DNA of 64,000 nt from Paenibacillus harenae DSM 16969 (GTDB lineage Bacteria > Bacillota > Bacilli > Paenibacillales > Paenibacillaceae): positions 232,241-296,240 of the forward strand of contig NZ_KE383845.1 of the NCBI RefSeq assembly GCF_000422465.1. The letters run 5' to 3'. The notes beneath the pieces were generated by a model. That model saw nothing but the letters and a program-made list of their open reading frames with translations. It was not told the origin of the DNA and ran no database searches. Shown here in pieces: positions 36,368-43,391 of the stretch. How positions within the stretch are numbered: the first letter of the stretch is position 1; every line of letters begins with the position of its first letter. Made by a program: the position numbers and the translations under genes.

Positions 36368-36709
36368 ATGTCCAACCAGCTATGGCTGCGTCCCGGAAAA
36401 TTAGTTGCTTTTACCTTATTGCTACTTGCTCTCGCAGGCTGCGGCGGAGGAAGCGGGAAAGGGAACGCGCTTGACGGGCCGGCCGGGGTCATCTCCGTCT
36501 ACAAAGCCAATTGCGTGAACTGCCACGGCTCCGAGCTGCAGGGGAGAATCGGCGCCGTTACGAATCTGCAGAAGGTTGGAGCAAGAATGAGCGCGGAGGA
36601 TATTACCGTGCAAATCGAGGATGGAGCGAGCACGATGCCCGGTTTTAAGGACAAGCTGTCCGCAGAGGAAATTGAAGGACTTGCCGAGTGGCTGGCCGGT
36701 AAAAAATAA
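36368..36709 (+). CDS. cccB: Lipoprotein cytochrome c (CccB-like)
   Basis: A 113-residue membrane-anchored c-type cytochrome. The signal peptide ends in the lipobox LALAGC (Cys25). A single haem motif CVNCH lies at 49-53, and the likely axial Met90 lies in STMPGFKDKL. The length and layout match cytochrome c-551 CccB of Bacillus, which carries electrons outside the membrane toward terminal oxidases. AAGGAGAG precedes the ATG. It is monocistronic and followed at once by a terminator shared with a convergent small gene. Confidence 0.88.
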   Translation: MSNQLWLRPGKLVAFTLLLLALAGCGGGSGKGNALDGPAGVISVYKANCVNCHGSELQGRIGAVTNLQKVGARMSAEDITVQIEDGASTMPGFKDKLSAEEIEGLAEWLAGKK

Positions 36710-36741
36710 GAAAAGACTTGAATCGCCGAATCGGATTTGCC

Positions 36742-36788
36742 AAAAAAAAAATGCCGGAGCGCGGATGAAGCCGCCTCTGGCATTCTTT
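36742..36788 (+). terminator. cccB: Terminator between cytochrome gene and convergent small gene
   Basis: AATGCC/GGCATT with an inner GAG/CTC pair, T-rich on the plus side; an A9 run on the opposite side gives a U tract for the minus strand as well, so both directions could be served. Confidence 0.8.
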
Positions 36789-36803
36789 GATTATCCGGAC
36801 GGC

Positions 36804-37028
36804 TTAATAGCCGATATGGTGACCGTTTGTTTTGGGAGACTTCGTATAATGGATGGCAGGATGGCCTTCGTACGTCCAATGCGTCTCGCCCATTTGAGGA
36901 TGAACCGGAAACAAATCGCCCTGCACGAGAACCAGGTCCCCGCCCCAATCATCGGAGTAGATGCCGTCATATTCGACCCACTGCCCCGTTTTAAATCGAC
37001 GCTTCCCCCTATGCTTCCGCTCCTTCAT
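36804..37028 (-). CDS. Small YjzC-like protein
   Basis: A 74-residue basic then acidic protein. The segment RFKTGQWVEYDGIYSDDWGGDLVLVQGDLFP (in pieces at residues 11-42) resembles the short YjzC family of Bacillales, whose members have the pattern FKxGx...NGVY...L..GDxFP. The remaining residues are rich in His and Thr. GAGGGG precedes the ATG. No function is known for the family. It lies between a terminator and the AcpS gene and is the last gene of its strand. Confidence 0.55.
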   Translation of the reverse strand: MKERKHRGKRRFKTGQWVEYDGIYSDDWGGDLVLVQGDLFPVHPQMGETHWTYEGHPAIHYTKSPKTNGHHIGY

Positions 37029-37088
37029 CGTTGTCGTCCCCTCTCGCCTATCCGCTTGGTCTATTACATTCCAAGTGTAGGCAAAAGG

Positions 37089-37487
37089 TTACAATCCTAT
37101 CCGCTCGGCAACGGCAAACGCGGAAGCGAGTTGGCGCTCATGGGTAATCGTGACGTGAATGCGGACCGATGCGCCTTTCAAGCCGAGACGTTCCCATGCC
37201 GCGTCGGATAAGCTGCATTCCGGCCTTCCGCAATCATCGCGCAGAATTTCAATATCCGCAAAACCGATCGTTTGACCGATACCACAGCCAAAAGCCTTCA
37301 CGACCGCTTCCTTCGCCGCGAATCGTCCCGCCGTGAATTGATACAGCCGCTCGCCTGCATATTGGGCTGCCAGCTCCCGTTCGCCGGCCGAGAGCACCCG
37401 CTCGAGAAATTTGCCGCTTGTACGGCTCTCCAGTATTTGAGCTATCCGGGATATGTCCGATAAATCATGCCCGATGCCGATGATCAC
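37089..37487 (-). CDS. acpS: Holo-[acyl-carrier-protein] synthase AcpS
   Basis: A 132-residue phosphopantetheinyl transferase that transfers 4'-phosphopantetheine from CoA to ACP in fatty acid synthesis. The N-terminal motif GIGHDLSDISRI supplies the metal-binding Asp8, and FAAKEAVVKAFG supplies the second acidic residue. Length fits the 120-130 typical. I chose the GTG at 37487, which follows GGCGGG; 24 upstream codons are in frame but not part of the family. It starts 76 bases after the end of the 543-residue protein gene on the same strand. Confidence 0.93.
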   Translation of the reverse strand: MIIGIGHDLSDISRIAQILESRTSGKFLERVLSAGERELAAQYAGERLYQFTAGRFAAKEAVVKAFGCGIGQTIGFADIEILRDDCGRPECSLSDAAWERLGLKGASVRIHVTITHERQLASAFAVAERIGL

Positions 37488-37562
37488 GCTAACACCCGCC
37501 TTTTCTATGATGGAGAGATTAGCAGAAGCCGCAGGCCAAGTCAAGCGCCCATTCGGCAAAGC

Positions 37563-39194
37563 CTAAACCGTATATCCGGAGAAATCGACCGGCCGTTCAT
37601 TGATGAACCGTTCGACAGCGCCTTGACCGTCTACGCTTAAGTAAAGGCTGCTTGAGTCCAAAGTATGGTAAAGGACCTGCAAGGTCGCAGCTGTTGTCCA
37701 GCTCGGACGGTTCTGTCTCGCAGCCGATGCGAACGCCTCAAAGCTGTTCAAGCCCCGCAGCTTGGCGGTTTCTTGCGTGACAGCCTCCATCACAATGCCG
37801 TTACGGGAGCCTTCGCTTGTTACGAAGCACCGGTCGGATAACGTCTCCAGCCGGAAGGGCTGCATCAAATGGATAGACCAGAATACATTCCCCGTCTGCC
37901 CGAGCAATAAACCATGCTCCTGCAGCCAGTCCGTTTTCGGCAATACGCCAAAGATCCGGTTTTCGATGCCTTCCGGGATCGGATAAAGCGCGAGAATCGT
38001 GTTTTTGTCATAAAGCACTTCGGTATGTCCGCTCTGATGCCTTGGATCTTGTATCGTCCCGGGATCTGACGGATGGTAGAAATAAGCCTGGTTCACGCCC
38101 TCTATCTTGCCCAGCGGAAGCGTGAAATCCCACCGATGCTGCTCATTATCGAATTCCTCGAACCTTTCCCACATGCCGCCTGCCGCAAAATCCTCCGTTA
38201 TGTACGCATAGCTGTGCAGCTTGCTTGCAGCATCATCCTGCTTGGTAACCAGCCTGGTCACTACCGACGGTTCGCTTCGGTGAAGCGCAAGCTGCCTGGC
38301 GGACTCCGGCGCTTCATAATACAGGAAGCCCGCATATTCGGTCCGAGGCATCTCATCCGGCAGAATGAAATCGCCAAACTGCACATAATCGTGCAGGACG
38401 CTGCCGTCCTTCGGAATGTCATGCTTCAAGCCGCGGGAATGCGCGCCGACCCAGGTCCCCTTTAAATAATACGCCGCTCTCTCCTCCCACAGAAAATCCA
38501 GCATTTCGCTAAGAGACTGCTTAATCGTGGCATCCGTCGTCAATTTCCAAGCGCAGGCGAAGGCTTGCACCCAATGCCAGAACCAAGGGAGACTGCCGTA
38601 TTCCGACATCCCTTGCTTTCGTACATGGGCCAGCGTCAGCAGAAGGCTTTGCTTCCCTTCCTCGAGCAATTCCGCATCCTTAAACCATTGGCCAAAAATA
38701 AGCTTGGCCGCCGTATATTTGGCGTCATGATGGCCGAAATGATTTTCCGGCCGGAGGTAGAAACCGCTTCGGTATACGTGATCCAACGCGGATTGAAAAG
38801 CGGAAAACAGCGTTTCGTCCATGCAGGCCTTGTAGGTCGCAAGGAAGTAAGCCATCAGGCTTCCCATTAATTCCACGGGAAGAACATGGTGCTTCGCTTC
38901 CCGCGGAATCGGCTCCAAATGGAGCGGCCAATGGCCGTACGTCACGCTCTCCGGATTCTGATCCTGCAGCTTAAGCACCTCCAATAGGACGGAAACCGCC
39001 TTCTCTTTGGCCGTCTCCGCATCGAAAGCGACGCGGTCCGGATATTCGGCCGCCGCGGCAAACAGATAGGTCGCATAGTAATAGTTATCCCGGATATCGT
39101 GATGGAACCACAGCCCGCTGTTTAATGCAGGCAGGCGATAGGCTCGCTCGGCCGCTTTGACCATAATCTCGATTTGTCTGTCCTTATCGTTCAT
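37563..39194 (-). CDS. Uncharacterised 543-residue protein, possible alpha/alpha-toroid fold
   Basis: I do not recognise this cytoplasmic protein. The first two thirds are helix-rich, with paired aromatic segments such as RDNYYYATYLF (about 35-45) and ENHFGHHDAKYTAAKL, a layout like (alpha/alpha) barrel glycosidases and polysaccharide lyases. The last third looks beta-rich (HSYAYITEDFAAGGMW, VFWSIHLMQPF), as in the beta-sandwich that follows such barrels. No signal peptide is present. GGAGGAG precedes the ATG. It lies just upstream of acpS and after a small DUF2809 gene. A role in breaking down or remodelling imported saccharides is a guess from fold-like features alone. Confidence 0.6.
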   Translation of the reverse strand: MNDKDRQIEIMVKAAERAYRLPALNSGLWFHHDIRDNYYYATYLFAAAAEYPDRVAFDAETAKEKAVSVLLEVLKLQDQNPESVTYGHWPLHLEPIPREAKHHVLPVELMGSLMAYFLATYKACMDETLFSAFQSALDHVYRSGFYLRPENHFGHHDAKYTAAKLIFGQWFKDAELLEEGKQSLLLTLAHVRKQGMSEYGSLPWFWHWVQAFACAWKLTTDATIKQSLSEMLDFLWEERAAYYLKGTWVGAHSRGLKHDIPKDGSVLHDYVQFGDFILPDEMPRTEYAGFLYYEAPESARQLALHRSEPSVVTRLVTKQDDAASKLHSYAYITEDFAAGGMWERFEEFDNEQHRWDFTLPLGKIEGVNQAYFYHPSDPGTIQDPRHQSGHTEVLYDKNTILALYPIPEGIENRIFGVLPKTDWLQEHGLLLGQTGNVFWSIHLMQPFRLETLSDRCFVTSEGSRNGIVMEAVTQETAKLRGLNSFEAFASAARQNRPSWTTAATLQVLYHTLDSSSLYLSVDGQGAVERFINERPVDFSGYTV

Positions 39195-39246
39195 TCGAAT
39201 AATCTCCTCCGCTTGCTTCTATTTCCTTCTATCATAGCGAATAGGA

Positions 39247-39639
39247 CTAGAGCTGGAAACCTTTGCGTTTGGTATAAAAATAATCGGCGAGTACGGATAA
39301 AACGATTCCCGCGCCGTACCTTGCCAAATCGACGGCCAGAAATCCTTTTCCTAAAATTAAAGAACCGGGAAGCGTGCTTCGTATGCCGTTTATCCATTCG
39401 GTCTGATAAAGCTGGCTGAACTCGATGCCGAAGCAAAATAACAGGCTGATCATAGCAGCCGTGAGCAAGCCCGCGCGTACGAATACGGCGCGAAAACCAA
39501 AATATATCATGCTCGCCCATAGCGTATCTCCAAGATGGTCCGCGGCGAATGCCGGCAGCGATTCCCCGAATACCCGTGAGCTGTAGCCCAGCGCCATGAC
39601 GGTTATCGCTGCGATAATATAAGGAATTCTGGCCTTCAA
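39247..39639 (-). CDS. DUF2809 family membrane protein
   Basis: A 130-residue protein with about four membrane helices (roughly 5-22, 38-55, 57-72 and 100-118). The family pattern is visible as HLGDTLWASMIYFGFR (about 34-49) and FSQLYQTEWINGIRSTLPG. The start is a TTG at 39639, which follows GGGAGGAG. Function of the family is unknown. The gene lies 53 bases before the 543-residue protein gene on the same strand. Confidence 0.75.
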   Translation of the reverse strand: MKARIPYIIAAITVMALGYSSRVFGESLPAFAADHLGDTLWASMIYFGFRAVFVRAGLLTAAMISLLFCFGIEFSQLYQTEWINGIRSTLPGSLILGKGFLAVDLARYGAGIVLSVLADYFYTKRKGFQL

Positions 39640-39655
39640 CTGCTTCTCCTCCCTC

Positions 39656-39712
39656 TTTCAAGAGTGAAACTTCTAAGCGCAAATATAAGTGTGAAACTTA
39701 CATCCTCTTGGA
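39656..39712. repeat. Possible degenerate copy of the dispersed multi-hairpin element
   Basis: TTCAAGAG and CTCTTGGAA flank an inner TAAGT/ACTTA hairpin. The stretch TTCTAAGCGcAaATATAAG aligns with TTCTAAGCGaATATAAG of the element at 53715-53858. It lies between the DUF2809 gene start and the nadE terminator. Confidence 0.4.
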
Positions 39713-39716
39713 ATTT

Positions 39717-39770
39717 AAAAAAGAGACTGCCCGCAGCCGGTTAATTGGCTGTAAGGACAGTCTCCTCTTT
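39717..39770 (-). terminator. nadE: Terminator of nadE
   Basis: GAGACTG/CAGTCTC with inner CAGCC/GGCTG arms, followed on the minus strand by a T run. It begins about 20 bases after the nadE stop. Confidence 0.8.
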
Positions 39771-39787
39771 CATATCCGGTAAGCGGA

Positions 39788-40597
39788 TCAGATCCCCGGA
39801 ATCGAGGTGCGCTTATGCTCGGTTTTCAAATATTGCTTTTCCAGCTTCTCGCGCGCTTCCGCGCTAATTTCTTTGCCCTCGAGGTAATCGCTGTTATCGC
39901 CGTACGTGATGCCAAGCTCGCCCTCGTCGGTTTGCCCGTCCCAAAGACCGGCGGACGGCGCTTTGTCGAGAACGCTTTGAGGCACGCCGAGATGCGAAGC
40001 CAGCTGCCTCACCTGACGTTTGTTCAGCGTGCTGAGCGGAGTAATATCTACCGCGCCGTCGCCCCATTTCGTAAAGAAACCGGTAATCGCTTCGGACGCA
40101 TGGTCCGTGCCGACTACAAGCAGGTTCAAATCAAATGCCAGCGCGTATTGCGTAACCATACGCGTTCTCGCCTTGATATTGCCCTTGCCGCCGCGGCTCA
40201 GATGGCGCGGAATGCCAAGGGCTTTGAAGCCGTGCTCGACCTCGAGCGTAATCTCGTCTACCGCTTCCTCGATATTCGTCTCGACCTTGTGCTTCAGCCG
40301 GAACGCCTCGGCAACCGCGTAGCTGTCCGCGATATCCGCTTGATCGCCATACGGCTGGAACACGCCGAGCGTCATGTACTCCCGGCCCGTCTCCTCGCTC
40401 AGCTCATCCGTGGCGCGCTTGCAAAGACCGGTCGCTACCGCGCTGTCAATGCCGCCGCTGATCGCGATCAGCAGCCCTGTCGTGCCCGACTTCTTCACGT
40501 ATTCCTTTAAGAAATCGACCCTCCTGCGAATCTCCGCCTCCGGATCGATGGACGGCTTCACGCCAAGACGCTCAATAATTTCGGATTGTAGGCTCAT
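39788..40597 (-). CDS. nadE: NAD+ synthetase, ammonia-dependent
   Basis: A 269-residue enzyme for the last step of NAD synthesis, amidation of nicotinic acid adenine dinucleotide with ATP. The PP-loop SGGIDSAVATG lies at 47-57, and the protein lacks a glutaminase domain, so it uses free ammonia. Other family segments are LVVGTDHASEAITGFFTKWGDG and the late PSAGLWDGQTDEGELG. GGGGCGG precedes the ATG. It follows the bacilliredoxin gene by 15 bases on the same strand. Confidence 0.95.
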   Translation of the reverse strand: MSLQSEIIERLGVKPSIDPEAEIRRRVDFLKEYVKKSGTTGLLIAISGGIDSAVATGLCKRATDELSEETGREYMTLGVFQPYGDQADIADSYAVAEAFRLKHKVETNIEEAVDEITLEVEHGFKALGIPRHLSRGGKGNIKARTRMVTQYALAFDLNLLVVGTDHASEAITGFFTKWGDGAVDITPLSTLNKRQVRQLASHLGVPQSVLDKAPSAGLWDGQTDEGELGITYGDNSDYLEGKEISAEAREKLEKQYLKTEHKRTSIPGI

Positions 40598-40612
40598 GAG
40601 ACACCGCCCCGC

Positions 40613-41047
40613 TTAACGGCAGAACCGATCGAATGCGTCTGTCAGATCAGCTGCGATGTCCGCTGCGGAACGGTTCTCGATTTGGTGCCGCTCGATAAAG
40701 TGTACCAGTTCTCCGTCCTTCATCAATGCGATCGAAGGAGAAGAAGGCGGGTACGGCGCAAAATATTCGCGCGCTTTCGCTGTCGCTTCTTTGTCCTGTC
40801 CCGCAAACACCGTGTACAAATGATCCGGCGTAATATCGTGCTTCAGCGCTTCCGCTACGCCCGGACGGCATTGGCCGGCCGCGCAGCCGCATACCGAGTT
40901 CACGACGACGAGCGCCGTTCCGCTTGCGTTAGGCAGTCTTACCTCCACCTCTTCCGCCGTGCGAAGCTCCTGAATACCGATGCGGGTAAGATCGTCGCGC
41001 ATCGGTTGAACCATATCTAACATGTATCTTTCGAATGACATAGACAC
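40613..41047 (-). CDS. brxA: Bacilliredoxin of the BrxA (YphP) type
   Basis: A 144-residue thioredoxin-fold protein that removes bacillithiol from oxidised proteins. The CGC active site lies at 53-55 in VVVNSVCGCAAGQCRP, which is the family's hallmark, and the N-terminus MSMSFERYM closely matches YphP. I chose the GTG at 41047, 10 bases after AAAGGAG; an ATG two codons later is an alternative but is too far from that site. The bacilliredoxin suggests the organism makes bacillithiol. It is co-transcribed with nadE. Confidence 0.9.
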   Translation of the reverse strand: MSMSFERYMLDMVQPMRDDLTRIGIQELRTAEEVEVRLPNASGTALVVVNSVCGCAAGQCRPGVAEALKHDITPDHLYTVFAGQDKEATAKAREYFAPYPPSSPSIALMKDGELVHFIERHQIENRSAADIAADLTDAFDRFCR

Positions 41048-41126
41048 AAGAAACACACTCCTTTAATTACTTTATTTTAGCTACTATTATACCGTCCGAA
41101 ATCAAAATAAAGCAACCGGAGCGCAT

Positions 41127-41528
41127 TTACTCCGGTTGCCCTTTTTTCGCCGAGTCCGATATGTCGTCCGGATCGCCGGCTCCGTAAGCCGTATTTTTGT
41201 CGGGATGCATAAATATCCCGCCTTGCGGCGGAAGCCCCTTCTCGAATATGCCGCGGTTTTCGGCCGTCTGAAATCCTACGTCCTTAAAAGGATGCACCCA
41301 CTCGTCGCCCGCCATAACCGCCGGATCCGTCTCCGTGCTCCACTGCGACAGCGGCGAATCCGGTGACTCGTAGAGGTGATCTCCGATCACAACGCCGTGC
41401 CGGTTAACAAAAGGGGCACGGCTGCCCCGCCCTTCCCGAAACTGCGGCAAAAACTCGATCTCATACGGATCGAGCGCCGGATCGCCGTTAATCGGGCCGT
41501 CCTTACTCTCAGGCTTGCGGTCAGTCAC
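41127..41528 (-). CDS. DUF3905-like protein
   Basis: A 133-residue hydrophilic protein rich in Asp, Pro and Gly. The conserved-looking core APFVNRHGVVIGDHLYESP, then SPLSQWSTETDPAVMAGDEWVHP, and IFMHPDKN match my memory of the DUF3905 family found in endospore formers, but I cannot run a search. The start is a GTG at 41528, which follows GGAGGGAG. It is the second gene of a pair with a 46-residue protein 15 bases upstream. Confidence 0.6.
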   Translation of the reverse strand: MTDRKPESKDGPINGDPALDPYEIEFLPQFREGRGSRAPFVNRHGVVIGDHLYESPDSPLSQWSTETDPAVMAGDEWVHPFKDVGFQTAENRGIFEKGLPPQGGIFMHPDKNTAYGAGDPDDISDSAKKGQPE

Positions 41529-41543
41529 AGCACTCCCTCCGTT

Positions 41544-41684
41544 CTATGTAGACGGACGGTTTGGACCATCCAGCTTTTTGTCAAAGCCTTCGGCCTCAGG
41601 CGCTTTACCGCCCCCGGCCGCATTTTGCGCCGCCTGCTTCGCCTGTTCGGCGGAGCGTCCTTTTTCTTCATTTTCTTGTGCCAT
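41544..41684 (-). CDS. Very small hydrophilic protein (46 residues)
   Basis: A short Gln/Glu/Ala/Lys-rich protein opening MAQENEEKGRSAEQAKQ and ending LDGPNRPST, with no hydrophobic segment. GAAGGAGGCG precedes the ATG at 41684 at good distance, which is the main evidence that it is real; a longer frame upstream lacks a site. Its composition resembles small spore or stress proteins, but no family signature is clear. It sits directly before the DUF3905-like gene and divergent from the attenuator promoter. Confidence 0.6.
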   Translation of the reverse strand: MAQENEEKGRSAEQAKQAAQNAAGGGKAPEAEGFDKKLDGPNRPST

Positions 41685-41786
41685 TGCTATCGCCTCCTTC
41701 TCGTATTTCGCAGCCGGCGGGTGAAGCCGGCAGTTGTTCGTCCCACCGGTAGTATGCGCCGAGGGCGGCATCCTTATTAGAAGCAT

Positions 41787-41815
41787 TTGACACATGCGGG
41801 GGAAATGCATATAAT
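41787..41815 (+). promoter_or_regulatory. Consensus sigma-A promoter of the RsgA-type gene
   Basis: TTGACA, a 17-base spacer and TATAAT, all six positions exact in both boxes. Transcription should start near 41822, leaving an untranslated leader of about 255 bases before the GTPase gene. Confidence 0.9.
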
Positions 41816-41833
41816 ACGGATATATTTTACAAC

Positions 41834-42038
41834 AAGGAGGCTGATGAAGTATGCGGTACAATCTTATGGTTCTTGTTACGTGTTCATCGGTCTCTCCGGA
41901 TCATTCAGCCGCCAATATTCAGACGTAACGCCCTGCAGGAGCGTTATTTATTGGGCTGTAATCCGCAGTGACCGCATAGGTTGCATGCGGATTTTTTTGT
42001 GTCTTTTTAGCCGCATGCCGACCGCCTGCGGTTTTTTT
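41834..42038 (+). promoter_or_regulatory. Leader region with short reading frame and two terminators (attenuator)
   Basis: Between promoter and gene lie a strong AAGGAGG (41834-41840), a 25-codon reading frame starting MRYNLMVLV, and two hairpins each followed by seven T: CCGCAT/ATGCGG (41972-41990) and CCGCA/TGCGG (42011-42031). An alternative pairing TAACGC/GCGTTA overlaps the end of the reading frame (about 41925-41947). ATGCGG of the first hairpin can also pair with CCGCAT of the second, giving mutually exclusive folds. This is the layout of ribosome-controlled transcription attenuation; the signal is not known. Confidence 0.6.
41851..41928 (+). CDS. Leader peptide of the RsgA-type gene (25 residues)
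   Basis: The reading frame runs from ATG at 41851 to TAA at 41928 and encodes MRYNLMVLVTCSSVSPDHS and six further residues. A strong AAGGAGG ends 10 bases before the ATG. An ATG at 41844 in another frame is too close to that site and would read through both terminators. No similarity to a known leader peptide is claimed. Its stop falls within the start of the first alternative hairpin, so stalled or terminating ribosomes could decide which fold forms. Confidence 0.5.
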   Translation: MRYNLMVLVTCSSVSPDHSAANIQT

Positions 42039-42076
42039 GCATTTCAAATTAATCAATACGAAGGGGTTTTCATTCA

Positions 42077-43195
42077 TTGGAAAAAAATAACTACCCGCAT
42101 TTGACGGTTTTTGGCTGGAACGACTCTTGGCAATCCGCTTGGGGCGAAAGCGCGCATTTTGGCAATAAAGGCTTTGAGCCTGCCCGTATCGTTGCGCAGT
42201 ATTCGAAGCAGTACCGGGTGGTCACCGAGGACGGCGAGAAGATCGCCGCAGTAAGCGGCAAGTACGAGTTCGAAGCAGGAGGACGAAGCGATTTCCCCGC
42301 GGTTGGGGATTGGGTGATCGCGCAGCCTCTCGAAGGTGAGCAGAGGGCCGTGATACACGCCCTGCTGCCGCGTTTCTCCGCCATGACGCGCAAGGAGGCG
42401 GGAAATGTCGTCGACGAGCAAGTGATCGCGGCCAACATCGATACGATTTTTATTACAAACGCGCTTAATCAGGACTTTAATCTCCGTAAAATCGAACGTT
42501 ATCTCATCGCGGTGTGGGAAAGCGGGGCACGGCCGGTCATTCTGTTGACGAAAGCCGATCTATGCGATGATCCGGACAGGAAAATCGCGTCTGTCCAAGA
42601 CAGCGCGCCGGGCGTGCCGGTTCATGCGGTCAGCGCCCACATGAACAAAGGAAAGGAAGAGCTCGCGCCTTACCTGCTGCCCGGTCATACGATCGCAGTG
42701 GCAGGCTCGTCCGGCGTCGGCAAGTCGACGCTTCTGAACTGGCTGGCCGATGATTCGCTGCAGCAGGTGCAAGGGATACGGGAAAGCGACGCAAGGGGCA
42801 GGCACACGACGACGCATCGCGAGCTGTTCGTACTGCCGACCGGCGCTGTCATGATCGATACGCCGGGCATGCGCGAGCTTCAATTATGGGATGCCGCAGA
42901 CGGCTGGGAGACGACATTTGCCGATATTGCCGAGCTGGCCTCGCAGTGCCGCTTCCATAATTGCTCGCATGAGTCGGAAGCCGGCTGCGCCGTCAAGGAG
43001 GCGCTCGATAGCGGAACGCTCGATTCTCGCCGTTACGCGAATTATAAGAAAACCGAGAAGGAGCTTGCTCATCTCGCCCGCAAGGAGCAGGCCAACAGCC
43101 GGAAAGCCGAGAAAAAAGCCGGGAAGCACTCGGGAGCGAAGTCCAAACGGGGCTCGCACGAGCGCAATCGCCACAGTCTTATCGATCTGGAATAA
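42077..43195 (+). CDS. rsgA: RsgA-type circularly permuted GTPase (ribosome small subunit)
   Basis: A 372-residue GTPase that in known cases assists late 30S assembly. The motif order is permuted as in RsgA/YjeQ: an N-terminal OB fold (about 35-110), then G4 TKAD (158-161), G1 GSSGVGKST (210-218), G3 DTPGM (261-265). A zinc knuckle follows with Cys291, Cys296, His298 and Cys304. The last 60 residues are Lys/Arg/Ser-rich and probably bind rRNA. The TTG start at 42077 follows AAGGGG by 10 bases. The attenuator-like leader suggests that it is induced under particular translation conditions. It may be an additional copy beside the housekeeping rsgA, which the window does not show. Confidence 0.9.
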   Translation: MEKNNYPHLTVFGWNDSWQSAWGESAHFGNKGFEPARIVAQYSKQYRVVTEDGEKIAAVSGKYEFEAGGRSDFPAVGDWVIAQPLEGEQRAVIHALLPRFSAMTRKEAGNVVDEQVIAANIDTIFITNALNQDFNLRKIERYLIAVWESGARPVILLTKADLCDDPDRKIASVQDSAPGVPVHAVSAHMNKGKEELAPYLLPGHTIAVAGSSGVGKSTLLNWLADDSLQQVQGIRESDARGRHTTTHRELFVLPTGAVMIDTPGMRELQLWDAADGWETTFADIAELASQCRFHNCSHESEAGCAVKEALDSGTLDSRRYANYKKTEKELAHLARKEQANSRKAEKKAGKHSGAKSKRGSHERNRHSLIDLE

Positions 43196-43214
43196 GCAAG
43201 GGAGGGATGCATTG

Positions 43215-43378
43215 GTGAATTCAAGTGCACATATGCACTTGATTCGCCGCCATATGGCGATAGGAGTGAATTCAAGTGCACATATGCACTTGATTCGCCG
43301 TCGTACGGCGATATGAGTGAATTCAAGTGCACATATGCACTTGATTCGCCGCCGTACGGCGATAGGAGTGAATTCAAG
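43215..43378. repeat. Tandem 51-bp repeat, three full copies and a partial fourth
   Basis: Units begin at 43215, 43266 and 43317, with an 11-base partial unit at 43368. Each unit starts GTGAATTCAAG and carries two inverted repeats: TCAAGTGCA/TGCACTTGA, identical in all copies, and a CGCC...GGCG palindrome whose inner bases change together (CCAT/ATGG in unit 1, CCGT/ACGG in unit 3). The array lies between the convergent RsgA-type and kinase genes. Because 51 is a multiple of three, several frames stay open but none has a ribosome binding site. Confidence 0.9.
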
Positions 43379-43391
43379 AGCTGTTATAGCA

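Noticed and set aside
39191-39682. 163-codon minus-strand reading frame overlapping the DUF2809 gene
   Set aside because: The other frame has the DUF2809 pattern and membrane helices and a good start site; this one has no signature.
41822-42076. T-box or metabolite riboswitch before the RsgA-type gene
   Set aside because: No T-box consensus (AGGGTGGNACCGCG) and no known aptamer core is visible; leader peptide attenuation fits better.
41844-42104. Longer leader reading frame from the ATG at 41844
   Set aside because: Its ATG lies only three bases from the ribosome binding site and the frame reads through both terminators into the GTPase gene; the 25-codon frame fits better.
43069-43377. Reading frame encoding a 17-residue repeat (NSLLSPYGGESSAYVHL) over the 51-bp array
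   Set aside because: The frame is open only because the repeat unit is a multiple of three without stops; it starts at TTG without a ribosome binding site, and other frames are open too.
43215-43378. CRISPR array
   Set aside because: Direct repeats are contiguous without unique spacers and no cas genes are present.
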